Under the pieces are notes generated by a model. The model was not told the DNA's origin. It did no database searches and saw nothing but the letters and a program-made list of their open reading frames with translations. This document shows positions 1-8,540 of a stretch of DNA of 64,000 nt, piece by piece; the first letter of the stretch is position 1; each line of letters begins with the position of its first letter. The DNA lies in assembly GCF_014250685.1 (NCBI RefSeq), contig NZ_JACFAJ010000014.1, positions 62,001 through 126,000 of the forward strand, in the 5' to 3' direction. This stretch comes from Cetobacterium sp. 2A (GTDB lineage Bacteria; Fusobacteriota; Fusobacteriia; Fusobacteriales; Fusobacteriaceae). A program made the position numbers and the translations under genes.

Positions 1-1
1 A

Positions 2-169
2 CAAATGGGAACTGGGCCAAAAATGGTTGTTCTTCTGCATACTAAAGATATAACTGTGGAAGCACTTCCTGAAGTAATTAAATACTATAGAAGCAAGGGA
101 TATGAGTTTAGAGCTTGGTCATTAGACGAGCATTTTATGCTAAATTCTTTAAAAGATCCAAGATTATAA
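2..169 (+). CDS. Polysaccharide deacetylase, C-terminal end (partial)
   Basis: The window opens inside a reading frame whose last 55 codons end at a TAA. The visible segment reads VVLLHTKD, then VEALPEVIKYYRSKGYEF. This is the typical last strand and helix of NodB-type carbohydrate esterases, where a His-containing strand is followed by a 'leading to long-term search of the next substrate' helix and the KGY[ET]F turn. The family removes acetyl groups from peptidoglycan or other surface glycans. The catalytic Asp and the metal-binding His pair lie upstream, outside the window, so activity cannot be judged. A ribosome binding site for the next gene follows within 30 bases and no terminator is visible between them. 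Confidence 0.7.
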   Translation, partial: QMGTGPKMVVLLHTKDITVEALPEVIKYYRSKGYEFRAWSLDEHFMLNSLKDPRL

Positions 170-208
170 AATTTTAAAATAAACAAACCAATTAGGAGGA
201 TATATATA

Positions 209-637
209 ATGAAGAAATGGGAAGATATAAAAACTGCAGAGGAATTAATGAGAGCTAGATATCAAGCTTATGTGGATGCAGATATTGAATTTATAAAGGT
301 TACACACGATCCTGAAACAATTCATGCAGTGTCATGGGAAGAGACAGAAAAATGGTCTAAAAATTCTGAATGGTTAGGATTAGAGATTATAAATATTGAA
401 GATGGAACTGAAAATGATGAAGATGGATTAGTTGAGTTCAAGGCAACTTATATGGAGAACGGAAAAGAAGTAGTTCACCATGAGAAGAGTCTTTTTGTAA
501 AAAAAGATGGGAAATGGTATTACAGACAATGGTTGCCTCTACAAGAAACAATAGTTAAAGAAAATAAAGTTGGAAGAAATGACTTATGTGTATGTGGAAG
601 TGGAAAAAAATATAAAAAATGTTGTGGAAAAAAATAG
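209..637 (+). CDS. YchJ-like protein with C-terminal SEC-C zinc motif
   Basis: This 142-residue cytoplasmic protein has two parts. Residues about 5-115 form a small alpha+beta domain with the YchJ/UPF0225 pattern ([17 protein letters not shown], later [10 protein letters not shown]). Residues 121-142 are a SEC-C motif, [17 protein letters not shown], with the CxC...CC zinc ligands seen at the SecA tail. E. coli YchJ also carries an N-terminal SEC-C motif, which is missing here. A clear AGGAGG precedes the ATG. The biochemical role of YchJ proteins is not established; the SEC-C motif is a zinc-dependent protein or ribosome contact in other families. The gene sits between a deacetylase and an aminotransferase with no obvious functional link. 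Confidence 0.8.
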   Translation: MKKWEDIKTAEELMRARYQAYVDADIEFIKVTHDPETIHAVSWEETEKWSKNSEWLGLEIINIEDGTENDEDGLVEFKATYMENGKEVVHHEKSLFVKKDGKWYYRQWLPLQETIVKENKVGRNDLCVCGSGKKYKKCCGKK

Positions 638-725
638 TATTAAGATATTATAAATTTAGACTAGAAATAATCCCGATGTTATGATAAAATCTTTGGAAAG
701 ATATTTATACACAAAGGAGATTAAT

Positions 726-1925
726 ATGAGACTATCACAAAGAGTATTAGATTTAAAAACATCGCCAGTTAGAAAATTAGTCCCTTATGCTGAAGATGCT
801 GTAAAAAATGGGAAAAAAATATATCATCTAAATATAGGGCAACCGGATGTAGAAACTCCTCAAGAGTTTTACGATGCTATTAATAATTTTGATGAAAAAA
901 CTCTAAAATATTCACATTCTGCGGGAAAAAAAGAATTAATTGAAGAAATATCTAAATATTATAAAAAATTAAATATAAATTATAATCCTGAAGATATACT
1001 TATAACAGTTGGAGGAAGTGAGGCAGTTTTATTCACACTTCTAGCACTTTTTGATGAAGGTGACGAAATATTAATTCCAGAACCTTACTATGCAAATTAT
1101 AATAGTTTTTTTGATCTTCTAAGAGTTAAAGTAGTTCCTATCAGAACTTCAGGAGATAATGGATTCCATTTACCATCTAAGGAAGAAATTGAAAAATTAG
1201 TTACTACAAAAACGAAAGCTATCATGTTCTCTAATCCAGGAAATCCAACTGGAACAGTTTATAAAGAAGATGAACTTAATATATTAAATGAAGTTTCAAA
1301 AGAGAATAATTTATATATCATAAGTGATGAAGTATACAGAGAGTTTACTTACGGAGAAAATAAAGCTATTAGTTTTGGAGATTTTAAAGATGCGGAAGAA
1401 AGAGTAATAATAATTGATTCAATCTCTAAAAGATATTCTGCTTGTGGAGCAAGAATAGGATGTATAATAAGTAAGAATAAAGAGTTTATGAAATCAATTT
1501 ATAAACTTTGTCAATCTAGATTATCAGCACCAACACTTGATATGGTTGGAGCAGAGGCTCTTTATAAACTTCCAGTTGAATATTTTGACTCTGTAAAAAA
1601 TGAATATCAAAAAAGAAGAAATACTCTATTTAAAGAACTTTCTACAATGGAAGGTGTAAAAGCCAGCGAACCAGAAGGTGCTTTCTATACAGTTGTAAAA
1701 CTTCCAGTTGAAGATGCAGAAGCTTTTTCAATTTGGTTATTAAAAGATTTCCAAATTAATATGGAAACAATTATGTTAACTCCGGCAGAAGGGTTCTATG
1801 CAACACCAGGTCTGGGAAAAGATGAAGTTAGAATTTCCTATGCTATTAAAGATGAAGAGTTAATTACATGTATGAAGATTATGAGAGAAGGATTAATCGA
1901 ATATAAAAAATTAAAAAATAAATAA
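726..1925 (+). CDS. Class I/II pyridoxal-phosphate aminotransferase (aspartate aminotransferase-like)
   Basis: A 399-residue fold-type I aminotransferase that would move amino groups between an amino acid and a 2-oxoacid in the cytoplasm. The N-terminal segment has the HLNIGQPD substrate-loop motif; residues near 175 show FSNPGNPTGTVY, whose Asn contacts the cofactor; SDEVYREF supplies the Asp that bonds the pyridine ring; IDSISKRYSACGARIG carries the Schiff-base lysine and the phosphate-binding Arg. The C-terminal VRISYA motif holds the carboxylate-binding Arg. I start it at the ATG at 726 (MRLSQRVLDLK) because AAAGGAGA lies just upstream and the family usually begins with this sequence; an in-frame ATG at 681 lacks a good ribosome binding site. 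Substrate (aspartate, aromatic or other) cannot be set from sequence. It shares a terminator with the convergent ABC gene. Confidence 0.88.
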   Translation: MRLSQRVLDLKTSPVRKLVPYAEDAVKNGKKIYHLNIGQPDVETPQEFYDAINNFDEKTLKYSHSAGKKELIEEISKYYKKLNINYNPEDILITVGGSEAVLFTLLALFDEGDEILIPEPYYANYNSFFDLLRVKVVPIRTSGDNGFHLPSKEEIEKLVTTKTKAIMFSNPGNPTGTVYKEDELNILNEVSKENNLYIISDEVYREFTYGENKAISFGDFKDAEERVIIIDSISKRYSACGARIGCIISKNKEFMKSIYKLCQSRLSAPTLDMVGAEALYKLPVEYFDSVKNEYQKRRNTLFKELSTMEGVKASEPEGAFYTVVKLPVEDAEAFSIWLLKDFQINMETIMLTPAEGFYATPGLGKDEVRISYAIKDEELITCMKIMREGLIEYKKLKNK

Positions 1926-1966
1926 AAAATAGGGAAGTGGTAGAAAATTACCATTTCCCTATTTTT
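1924..1966. terminator. Bidirectional intrinsic terminator
   Basis: Inverted repeat: AAAAATAGGGAAGTGGTA pairs with TACCATTTCCCTATTTTT around a short AT loop, with A-tract and T-tract on the two sides. It lies between the convergent aminotransferase and ABC exporter genes and can serve both. Confidence 0.85.
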
Positions 1967-3702
1967 CAACTATTATACATTTTGTAGTAAAAATCTTTAT
2001 TTTCTAAAAGCTCAGAATGCGTTCCTGATTCAACTATTTTTCCATCAACAACAACAAGTATTATATCGGCATTTTGAATAGTCAGTAATCTATGAGCTAT
2101 AACAAAACTAGTTCGACCTTTAATAATAGTCTCCATAGCTTTTTGAAGTTTTTGCTCTGTACGTGTATCAACACCACTCGTAGCCTCATCTAATATAAGA
2201 AGCCTAGGATTAGTTACTATTGCTCTTGTTATTGTAATTAGTTGTTTTTGGCCCTGAGACAATAGATTATTTTCTTCACTGATACAAGTATCAAATCCTT
2301 GAGGTAAACTAATTATGAAATCATAGATTCCAACTATTTTGGACGCTAGGATAATTTGTTCATGAGTAATACTTTCATCACCATACTTAATATTTTCTTC
2401 AATAGTTCCAGTAAATAACCAAGAGTCCTGAAGTACCATTCCAAATAACTTTCTAAAATCTTTTCTAGAAAATGAAGTTATATTTTTTTTATCCAAAAGA
2501 ATTTCACCTGAATCGATATCATAAAATCTCATAATTAAATTGACCAAAGTAGTTTTTCCAGCACCTGTTGGACCAACAATTGCAACCAGTGATCCAGGAG
2601 GGACAGTAAGATTAAAATCTTTAATAACAGGATGATTTTTAGAGTAACCAAAAGACACATTTTTAAATTCTAATTCTCCATTTATTTTATTTGGAATCTC
2701 TAAAGTTTTAGAATCTACTTCATCGGGAGTATCCATAATTGAAAAAAATCTTTCTGAACTAACTAAAACAGTTTGAATAACATTATAAAAATCAGAAATA
2801 TTTGCTATAGGTCTATTAAACATTTTTGAATAGATTATAAAACTTGAAAGTGCGCCAATAGTTAGTTTTCCTTCTAAAATGAAAATGGCTCCTAAAAAAA
2901 TAATTAAAGAGTAAGAGATATTTCCTATAAAATTTAGTGTTGGATAGTTAAAACCACCTAAAAAATATGCTTTTATAGCATTAGTTTTATATATAGAATT
3001 CAACGAATTAAATTCATCGATAGCTTTTTTTTCATATGAAAAAGCTTTAACCTCAATTTGACCAAGAAGTATTTCTTCAACATACCCGTTTAATTTTCCT
3101 AAGTATGATTGTTGTATTCTCATTTTTTCTTTACTTTTTTTCATATTATTTTTAATAAAAAATCCAGCTAATGTAATTAAAAATAATTGTACTACTGTAA
3201 GAAGTGGATTAAGAAAAAACATCATAGATAATGCTATTATAACTGTTAATAAACTTGCAAAAATCTGAGTTCCAACTTGAGAAATAGAGCTACTTATATT
3301 ATCAATATCATTGATTAAAATACTCATAATATTTCCATGGGAATTATTATCAAAAAAATTTAATGAAAATTTATGCAATTTTTGAAAGCTATCTTTTCTC
3401 ATTTCATATACAATATTTTGAGAAATTTGATTCATTGTGATGTTTTGTATCCAGCTTAAAATAGCTGAACTTATATAACAAAAAGTTAGAAAAAATATAA
3501 TTATTTGTAAAGTATTAAAATCTTTTGAATTCATATTAATTTTTAAGGCATTAATAGCTAATCCAATTAAATAAGGAGCCAAAAGAGATAGAAGATTAGC
3601 TAAGATTGCAGTTAAAATAATATAGAATAATTTTAATTTGTGTTTAAATAGATATGGAGCTAATTTTTTTAAAATATCATCTTTCAATCTCATCACCACC
3701 AT
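1966..3702 (-). CDS. ABC exporter half-transporter, catalytic partner (BmrD/TM288-like)
   Basis: A 578-residue type-IV ABC exporter half with a six-helix membrane domain (about residues 15-310) followed by a nucleotide-binding domain. Walker A is GPTGAGKTTL, Walker B is LLILDEATSGVD with the catalytic Glu, and the H-loop is IAHRL. The signature motif reads LSQGQ rather than LSGGQ. This is expected in the partner that contributes a non-canonical signature to the degenerate site of heterodimeric exporters such as TM287/288. The gene overlaps the end of the upstream half-transporter by 26 bases, so the two are surely translated together. I chose the ATG at 3702, with AAGGA eight bases upstream, rather than the upstream ATG at 3732. 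Substrate is unknown; drug, lipid or peptide export are all possible. Confidence 0.88.
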   Translation of the reverse strand: MVVMRLKDDILKKLAPYLFKHKLKLFYIILTAILANLLSLLAPYLIGLAINALKINMNSKDFNTLQIIIFFLTFCYISSAILSWIQNITMNQISQNIVYEMRKDSFQKLHKFSLNFFDNNSHGNIMSILINDIDNISSSISQVGTQIFASLLTVIIALSMMFFLNPLLTVVQLFLITLAGFFIKNNMKKSKEKMRIQQSYLGKLNGYVEEILLGQIEVKAFSYEKKAIDEFNSLNSIYKTNAIKAYFLGGFNYPTLNFIGNISYSLIIFLGAIFILEGKLTIGALSSFIIYSKMFNRPIANISDFYNVIQTVLVSSERFFSIMDTPDEVDSKTLEIPNKINGELEFKNVSFGYSKNHPVIKDFNLTVPPGSLVAIVGPTGAGKTTLVNLIMRFYDIDSGEILLDKKNITSFSRKDFRKLFGMVLQDSWLFTGTIEENIKYGDESITHEQIILASKIVGIYDFIISLPQGFDTCISEENNLLSQGQKQLITITRAIVTNPRLLILDEATSGVDTRTEQKLQKAMETIIKGRTSFVIAHRLLTIQNADIILVVVDGKIVESGTHSELLENKDFYYKMYNS

Positions 3703-5404
3703 TTTCAATTCCTTGCGATTTGCAGATTTCAATATATATAGGACAGGTAGTCAATAAAAAAGAATGGGTTCCAAACCCAACAATCTCTCCATTATCCATT
3801 ACTATGATTTTATCTGAATTCATAACAGAAATAATTCTTTGTGAGATTATTATAATAGTGTTATTTTTAAGTTTTTCATTTAACATTTTTTTTAATTTTG
3901 ACTCTGTTATAAAATCTAAAGCACTAAAACTATCATCAAATATATATAGTTTACTATTTTTAAGTATGGTTCTAGCTATTGAAAGTCTTTGCTTTTGACC
4001 ACCAGAAAAATTATTTCCACTTTTTGAAATTATTGTTTGATAAGCATTTGGTAGTTTTTCAACAAATTCAGTCCCTTGAGCTATACGAATACTTTCTTTA
4101 ATTTCTTCTATTGTGGCATCAGGATTTACCCATCTCATATTTTCTTCTATAGATTGTGAGAAGAGGAAGCTTTTTTGAGAAACTATCCCGATTTCATTTC
4201 TTAATATTTCTAAAGGATAATTTTTTATATTTTTTCCATCAAAAAAAATTTCTCCGGAAGTAGCATCATAAAATCTTAAAATTAAATTTATAAGTGTCGT
4301 TTTTCCAGAACCTGTTGAGCCAACAATTGCAATTTTTTCTTTTTTCTTTATAGAAAAGTTTATATTTTTTAAAGTTAAAGGGAGATGATCGTTATAAGTA
4401 AAGTTTACATTTTTAAATTCTAATATATAATCAGTTTCAGAGTTTAAATTTGAACTTTTTATATATGTTTCGGAATCTTGTTTTAGAATTTCATTTATTC
4501 TTTTGGAAGAAATAATAGTTTTACTCGACATCGAAAATAAAAATGATAATGTATTAACAGAAAAAAGAAGCATTCCGAGATAATTTATAATTGCTAAGAT
4601 TTCACCAGGTTTAACCGATCCTAAATTAACTTCCTTAATTCCAGAAAAAAGAATAAAAACTATCCCTAAATTTATTAAAAGTCCTATAAAAGGTGTTTTT
4701 GAATCCATAGTATTATCAGCTTTAACTATTTTTTCTGATAGTTTTTTATTTTTTACTTCAAATCTATCTTCTTCTATCAATTCTTTTGATAAGGCTTTAA
4801 TTACTCTTATTCCTAAAAAATTCTCTCTTAAAATTAATGTTAAATTATCTAATTTTTTTTGAATAGAAGAATATAAAGGAACTGATTTTTTCATATAATA
4901 ATAAGTTGTCCATATTGTTATTGGAACAATAAACAATAGAATTAATGCCAATTTTGGACTAATCATAAATGAAAAAATAACTGAACCCACACCAGTAACT
5001 AAACCTCTTAATACCATTCTCATTGACATCATAGTCATCATAACGACTTGAGTAACATCTTTTGATACTCTAGTTAATAAAGATGACTGATTAAAATTAT
5101 TAAGTTGATCAATACTTAATGTTTGAATTTTAGAGAAAAGTCGATTTCTCAAATCCTCTCCAAATTGTTGGGAAGATGAAACTGAAAAGAAATTACAAGC
5201 TATAGAACTTGCATAACCAATAGTTGAAATTATTATCATTAATGTTCCTTGCTTTATTATATAGTTTAAATCTCCAGACATTACTCCTTTATCTATTATT
5301 CCAGCCATAACTAAAGGTAGAATTAAATCTATAATTGCTTCAACAGATTTAAAACTTATTGCTAATACTATTTTATTAGTATATTTTTTTAAACTTTGTA
5401 GCAT
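3677..5404 (-). CDS. ABC exporter half-transporter with degenerate Walker B (BmrC/TM287-like)
   Basis: A 575-residue exporter half with an N-terminal six-helix membrane domain and a C-terminal ATPase domain. Walker A is GSTGSGKTTL and the signature FSGGQKQR is canonical, but the Walker B region reads YIFDDSFSALD, with Asp where the catalytic Glu should be. The H-loop position reads SQRI, with Gln instead of His. Loss of both residues is the hallmark of the degenerate-site subunit of heterodimeric exporters (TM287, BmrC). Its partner follows with a 26-base overlap. The gene is 20 bases downstream of fetB and probably belongs to the same leftward operon. Sequence evidence for a heterodimer is strong; the transported compound is not shown. 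Confidence 0.88.
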   Translation of the reverse strand: MLQSLKKYTNKIVLAISFKSVEAIIDLILPLVMAGIIDKGVMSGDLNYIIKQGTLMIIISTIGYASSIACNFFSVSSSQQFGEDLRNRLFSKIQTLSIDQLNNFNQSSLLTRVSKDVTQVVMMTMMSMRMVLRGLVTGVGSVIFSFMISPKLALILLFIVPITIWTTYYYMKKSVPLYSSIQKKLDNLTLILRENFLGIRVIKALSKELIEEDRFEVKNKKLSEKIVKADNTMDSKTPFIGLLINLGIVFILFSGIKEVNLGSVKPGEILAIINYLGMLLFSVNTLSFLFSMSSKTIISSKRINEILKQDSETYIKSSNLNSETDYILEFKNVNFTYNDHLPLTLKNINFSIKKKEKIAIVGSTGSGKTTLINLILRFYDATSGEIFFDGKNIKNYPLEILRNEIGIVSQKSFLFSQSIEENMRWVNPDATIEEIKESIRIAQGTEFVEKLPNAYQTIISKSGNNFSGGQKQRLSIARTILKNSKLYIFDDSFSALDFITESKLKKMLNEKLKNNTIIIISQRIISVMNSDKIIVMDNGEIVGFGTHSFLLTTCPIYIEICKSQGIENGGDEIER

Positions 5405-5424
5405 AAAGATCTCTCCTTTAAATA

Positions 5425-6210
5425 TTAAGTATTTTTAATTCTCTTATCAAAAATCAGATATTTGTTAAAATAAAATTTTGAAATTAATTCCATCATAATA
5501 TATGTAGAAAAAAATCTTGCAGTAAAAATGGCAATCATGATAGCTATTTGATACTTAATGGCAACAATAGGAAGAGATCCTCCTAGAATTTGTCCTGTCA
5601 TCATTCCCGGTAAAGAAACTAAGCCAACTGTTGCCATTGATGCTATATTAGGCTTTATTGATAGGGCTATAGATTGGGCCATATATGGCTTAATTGCTTC
5701 TTTTTTTGTAGCACCAAGGGATATAGCAAATAAATACTCGTCTTGATTTTTTGTAAAGGTATTTAAAAAATCGTTTAAAGCAACGATTACACCGTTCAGT
5801 GTATTTCCTAAAATCATTCCAGAGATTGGAATAAGATACATGGCATCAAATGGATTTTCTAATTTTAGGATAAGAATATTAAATATAAATAAATTTAATA
5901 TTAATGGAGAAATAACAGATATAAATATAATCGAATACATTTTGAATTCTTTTAATAAAATTTCTTTTGAAATTGTATAAACTGCAATAGATGCCATAAC
6001 TATAGTGTAGAGTATATTTATAAGGCTACTATTATAATTAAAGATATATTGTAAATAAAGACCCACAAACATAAGTTGAGTAATCATTCTACCTATGGAA
6101 ATCCCTGTGGATTTAATTAAATGTATGTTTAACTGCTTCATTATAAAAAAAATTGGGATTAATGTAATTATAAAAAACATTAAGGATAGATAAGATATAT
6201 CTATAGTCAT
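5425..6210 (-). CDS. fetB: FetB/UPF0014-type ABC permease
   Basis: A 261-residue protein made of about seven hydrophobic segments, with the UPF0014 signature region PISGMILGNTLNG, the SLGATKKEAI cytoplasmic coupling segment and SLPGMMTGQILGG. This is the YbbM/FetB family, the membrane half of a two-gene ABC exporter linked in E. coli to iron export and peroxide resistance. Its ATPase partner is directly upstream and the two overlap by one base (TAATG), so they are translationally coupled. The export role and metal are inferred from the E. coli pair; other substrates are possible in this family. The next two genes encode a heterodimeric ABC exporter. Confidence 0.85.
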   Translation of the reverse strand: MTIDISYLSLMFFIITLIPIFFIMKQLNIHLIKSTGISIGRMITQLMFVGLYLQYIFNYNSSLINILYTIVMASIAVYTISKEILLKEFKMYSIIFISVISPLILNLFIFNILILKLENPFDAMYLIPISGMILGNTLNGVIVALNDFLNTFTKNQDEYLFAISLGATKKEAIKPYMAQSIALSIKPNIASMATVGLVSLPGMMTGQILGGSLPIVAIKYQIAIMIAIFTARFFSTYIMMELISKFYFNKYLIFDKRIKNT

Positions 6211-6833
6211 TAAAGTTCAATCCTCCTAAACATCTCAAAAGCTTTAACCGTATCGTGGGAAACAATTATAACTGTCTTATTTGTATTTTTTATATATAAA
6301 ATGATTTTTTCCTTCATTTCTTGATCTAGTGAAGAAGTAATTTCATCAAAAATCCAAATATCTCTATCTAAAATAATAGCTATTATAAATGCAAATCTTT
6401 GTTTTTCTCCTCCTGAAAGATCATTAAATTTTTTTAAAATAATACTTGAATCCAGGGAAAACTCTTGTAGTAATTCAGTTATTTTTTCATCTGTTAAACT
6501 AATATTCAAATTTGTATCATATGATAATATTTCGGATATTAAGGATTTAATATTTAAATTTCTAAAAGGAATATTTTGAGGAAGATAAGTTATATCATTT
6601 CTTATTTGTGATATATTATCTTCAGTTAGTAATTGGTTCTTTATATATATTTCTCCCATTTTTATTTGTTTAAATCCTAATAAAGCTTTTAAAAGAGTTG
6701 TTTTCCCCTTTCCTGAACTCCCCGTTATTAAAATTTTTTCACCCTTTAATATCTCTAAAGAAAAATTTTCTAAAATGTTTCTATCGTTAAAATTAATTGA
6801 AATATTTTCTAATTTTATTAATGCATGTTTCAT
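6210..6833 (-). CDS. fetA: FetA-type ABC transporter ATPase
   Basis: A 207-residue single ATPase domain with Walker A GSSGKGKTTLL, signature LSGGEKQR, Walker B DIWIFDEITSSLD and H-loop VSHD. The size matches YbbL/FetA. It ends in TAATG shared with fetB, the matching UPF0014 permease, so the pair forms a complete transporter. A plausible promoter with TTGACA lies about 65 bases upstream. It heads a leftward operon of four ABC transporter genes. Iron or other metal efflux is inferred from the E. coli FetAB pair. Confidence 0.85.
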   Translation of the reverse strand: MKHALIKLENISINFNDRNILENFSLEILKGEKILITGSSGKGKTTLLKALLGFKQIKMGEIYIKNQLLTEDNISQIRNDITYLPQNIPFRNLNIKSLISEILSYDTNLNISLTDEKITELLQEFSLDSSIILKKFNDLSGGEKQRFAFIIAIILDRDIWIFDEITSSLDQEMKEKIILYIKNTNKTVIIVSHDTVKAFEMFRRIEL

Positions 6834-6873
6834 GTTTTCTCCTTGTATATTATTTACATATAGTTTTCATAAA

Positions 6874-6902
6874 ATGCTAACATTTAAGTAGAATGATGTC
6901 AA
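6874..6902 (-). promoter_or_regulatory. Candidate promoter for fetAB-ABC operon
   Basis: On the minus strand TTGACA (6897-6902) is followed after 17 bases by TAGCAT (6874-6879), upstream of fetA. The -35 is perfect and the -10 matches 4 of 6. Confidence 0.45.
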
Positions 6903-6977
6903 TTTAATTTATATGTTTAAATTTAGAGAGATTCTATGATATACTTTAATAAGTTTTAGAAATGGAGGAATAATTTA

Positions 6978-7850
6978 ATGAATGAAAAAATTAGAGGGCC
7001 ATTTTATATGTGTCTTTCAGCTTTGTCGTTTGCAACAATGGGAAGTTTTACGAAGGCCTTAAGTCAAGACAGTTTTTCAACTTTTCAAATTTTATTTTTT
7101 AGAGGAATTGTTGGAGCAATAATTTTATTTTTCACAGCTAAAACAGGTGAATTATCTTTTGGTGGTAAAACTTCTAGAGGAAGAAAACTTTTATTTATAA
7201 GAGCAATCTTTGGAACAACAGGAGCTGTTTTGTATTTTTTTGCAATAAGTAAAATAAATTTAGCAAATGCTGTTTTATTAAATAACCTATCTCCTTTTTG
7301 GGTAACTATCCTAGCTTGGATGTTTTTAAAAGAAAAACCTTCCAAAAAAGGAATGATATATTTAGTAGTAATTTTAATAGGAGCAATACTCGTAATTAAA
7401 CCTAAAATGGACTTTTCAATTATTCCATCTCTTTTGGGATTTGCTTCTTCATTTTTTGCTGGAGCTGCCTATACATATGTGAGATATTTAAGAAAACTTG
7501 ATAATTCTTCTAATATTGTATTTTGGTTTTCATTGTATTCTGCTATATTTATGTTACCGCTAATGTTTATGGAAACATTTATTGTTCCAAATTTTTATCA
7601 ACTTTTATTATTGTCAGCTGTTGGAATATGTGGAGCATTGGGACAAATATTTTTGACTTCAGCATATAGAATTGCGCCTGTTAATGAGGTTTCTATATAT
7701 CAATACTTAAATATAATTTTTGCTGCCATTTATGGAGTGCTCTTATGGCATCAAATTCCAGACTCATTATCTCTTATTGGTGGATTTATAATTCTTGGAT
7801 CAGCTTATTTAAATTTCTATGAACATAAAAAAAAGAGAGAACTTATTTAA
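6978..7850 (+). CDS. EamA/DMT-family transporter
   Basis: A 290-residue integral membrane protein with ten predicted hydrophobic segments arranged as two repeats of five, the EamA layout. The first repeat ends near ILVIKPK; the second starts near GFASSFFAGAAYTYVR. The motif NLSPFWVTILAWMFLKEK is the usual family signature in helix 4. Such proteins export amino acids, nucleosides or other metabolites across the inner membrane; the substrate cannot be deduced. The ATG follows GGAGG. The gene is divergent from fetA and ends in an intrinsic terminator, so it is probably monocistronic. Confidence 0.85.
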   Translation: MNEKIRGPFYMCLSALSFATMGSFTKALSQDSFSTFQILFFRGIVGAIILFFTAKTGELSFGGKTSRGRKLLFIRAIFGTTGAVLYFFAISKINLANAVLLNNLSPFWVTILAWMFLKEKPSKKGMIYLVVILIGAILVIKPKMDFSIIPSLLGFASSFFAGAAYTYVRYLRKLDNSSNIVFWFSLYSAIFMLPLMFMETFIVPNFYQLLLLSAVGICGALGQIFLTSAYRIAPVNEVSIYQYLNIIFAAIYGVLLWHQIPDSLSLIGGFIILGSAYLNFYEHKKKRELI

Positions 7851-7866
7851 GTTTTCTCTTTTTTTA
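7827..7866 (+). terminator. Intrinsic terminator after DMT transporter
   Basis: AAAGAGAGAACTT and AAGTTTTCTCTTT form a stem with an ATTT loop, followed by a run of T. The stem begins inside the last codons of the gene. Confidence 0.8.
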
Positions 7867-7979
7867 TCTACAATTCAAATCTTTTTGGAGGTTTCACAGA
7901 TATATCCTAGTATACTATCAAATATAACTATTATCGTCGTAATTTTGGAAGAAATCAATTTTTTAATAAGGAGGATTTT

Positions 7980-8501
7980 ATGAGAAAAATTATAGGAATA
8001 GTATATTTTATTATTTTTTCTCTTTTATGGTCAGAAAATTTACAAGATTACAATTGGAAAAATTTTAAGAAACCCTCTCAAGTTGAACTAAAGAAAAATC
8101 TTACTCCTCTTCAATACGAAGTTACTCAACAAGATGCCACAGAACCTGCATTTAATAACGAATATAACGAAAACAAAAAAGAAGGAATTTATGTGGATAT
8201 AGTTTCTGGAGAACCTCTTTTTTCATCCTTAGATAAATATGATTCTGGAACAGGATGGCCAAGTTTTACTAAACCAATTGATGATAATAATATAGTTATC
8301 AAAAAAGATTATACATTCATATGGCCACGATTAGAGGTTCGAAGCAGATATGGAGACTCTCATTTAGGTCATGTGTTTAATGATGGACCAGCTCCAACTG
8401 GAAAAAGATTTTGTATGAACTCTGCTGCTATGAAATTTATTCCAGTTGAAAGTCTTGAAAAATCTGGATATGGAGAATATATTTATTTATTCAAAAATTA
8501 G
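7980..8501 (+). CDS. msrB: Exported peptide-methionine (R)-S-oxide reductase, single-cysteine MsrB
   Basis: A 173-residue protein with a hydrophobic N-terminal segment (residues 3-17) predicted to be a signal peptide, then an MsrB domain. The catalytic region [11 protein letters not shown] holds the attacking Cys; GTGWPSF and [16 protein letters not shown] carry substrate-pocket residues. This Cys is the only cysteine in the protein: the zinc-binding CxxC pairs are absent and the usual resolving-Cys position reads SGTGWPSF with Thr. It is therefore a 1-Cys MsrB likely regenerated by an external thiol or by a dedicated redox partner. It would repair oxidised methionine in envelope proteins. 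It stands alone, with AGGAGG upstream. Confidence 0.88.
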   Translation: MRKIIGIVYFIIFSLLWSENLQDYNWKNFKKPSQVELKKNLTPLQYEVTQQDATEPAFNNEYNENKKEGIYVDIVSGEPLFSSLDKYDSGTGWPSFTKPIDDNNIVIKKDYTFIWPRLEVRSRYGDSHLGHVFNDGPAPTGKRFCMNSAAMKFIPVESLEKSGYGEYIYLFKN

Positions 8502-8540
8502 AGTTATGTTTCAACAAAGATTTTATAAACTTTATAAATT

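Noticed and set aside
1966-3702. LSQGQ signature taken as a broken ABC motif
   Set aside because: This variant is normal for one half of heterodimeric exporters and is matched by the degenerate Walker B in the partner, so it is a functional specialisation.
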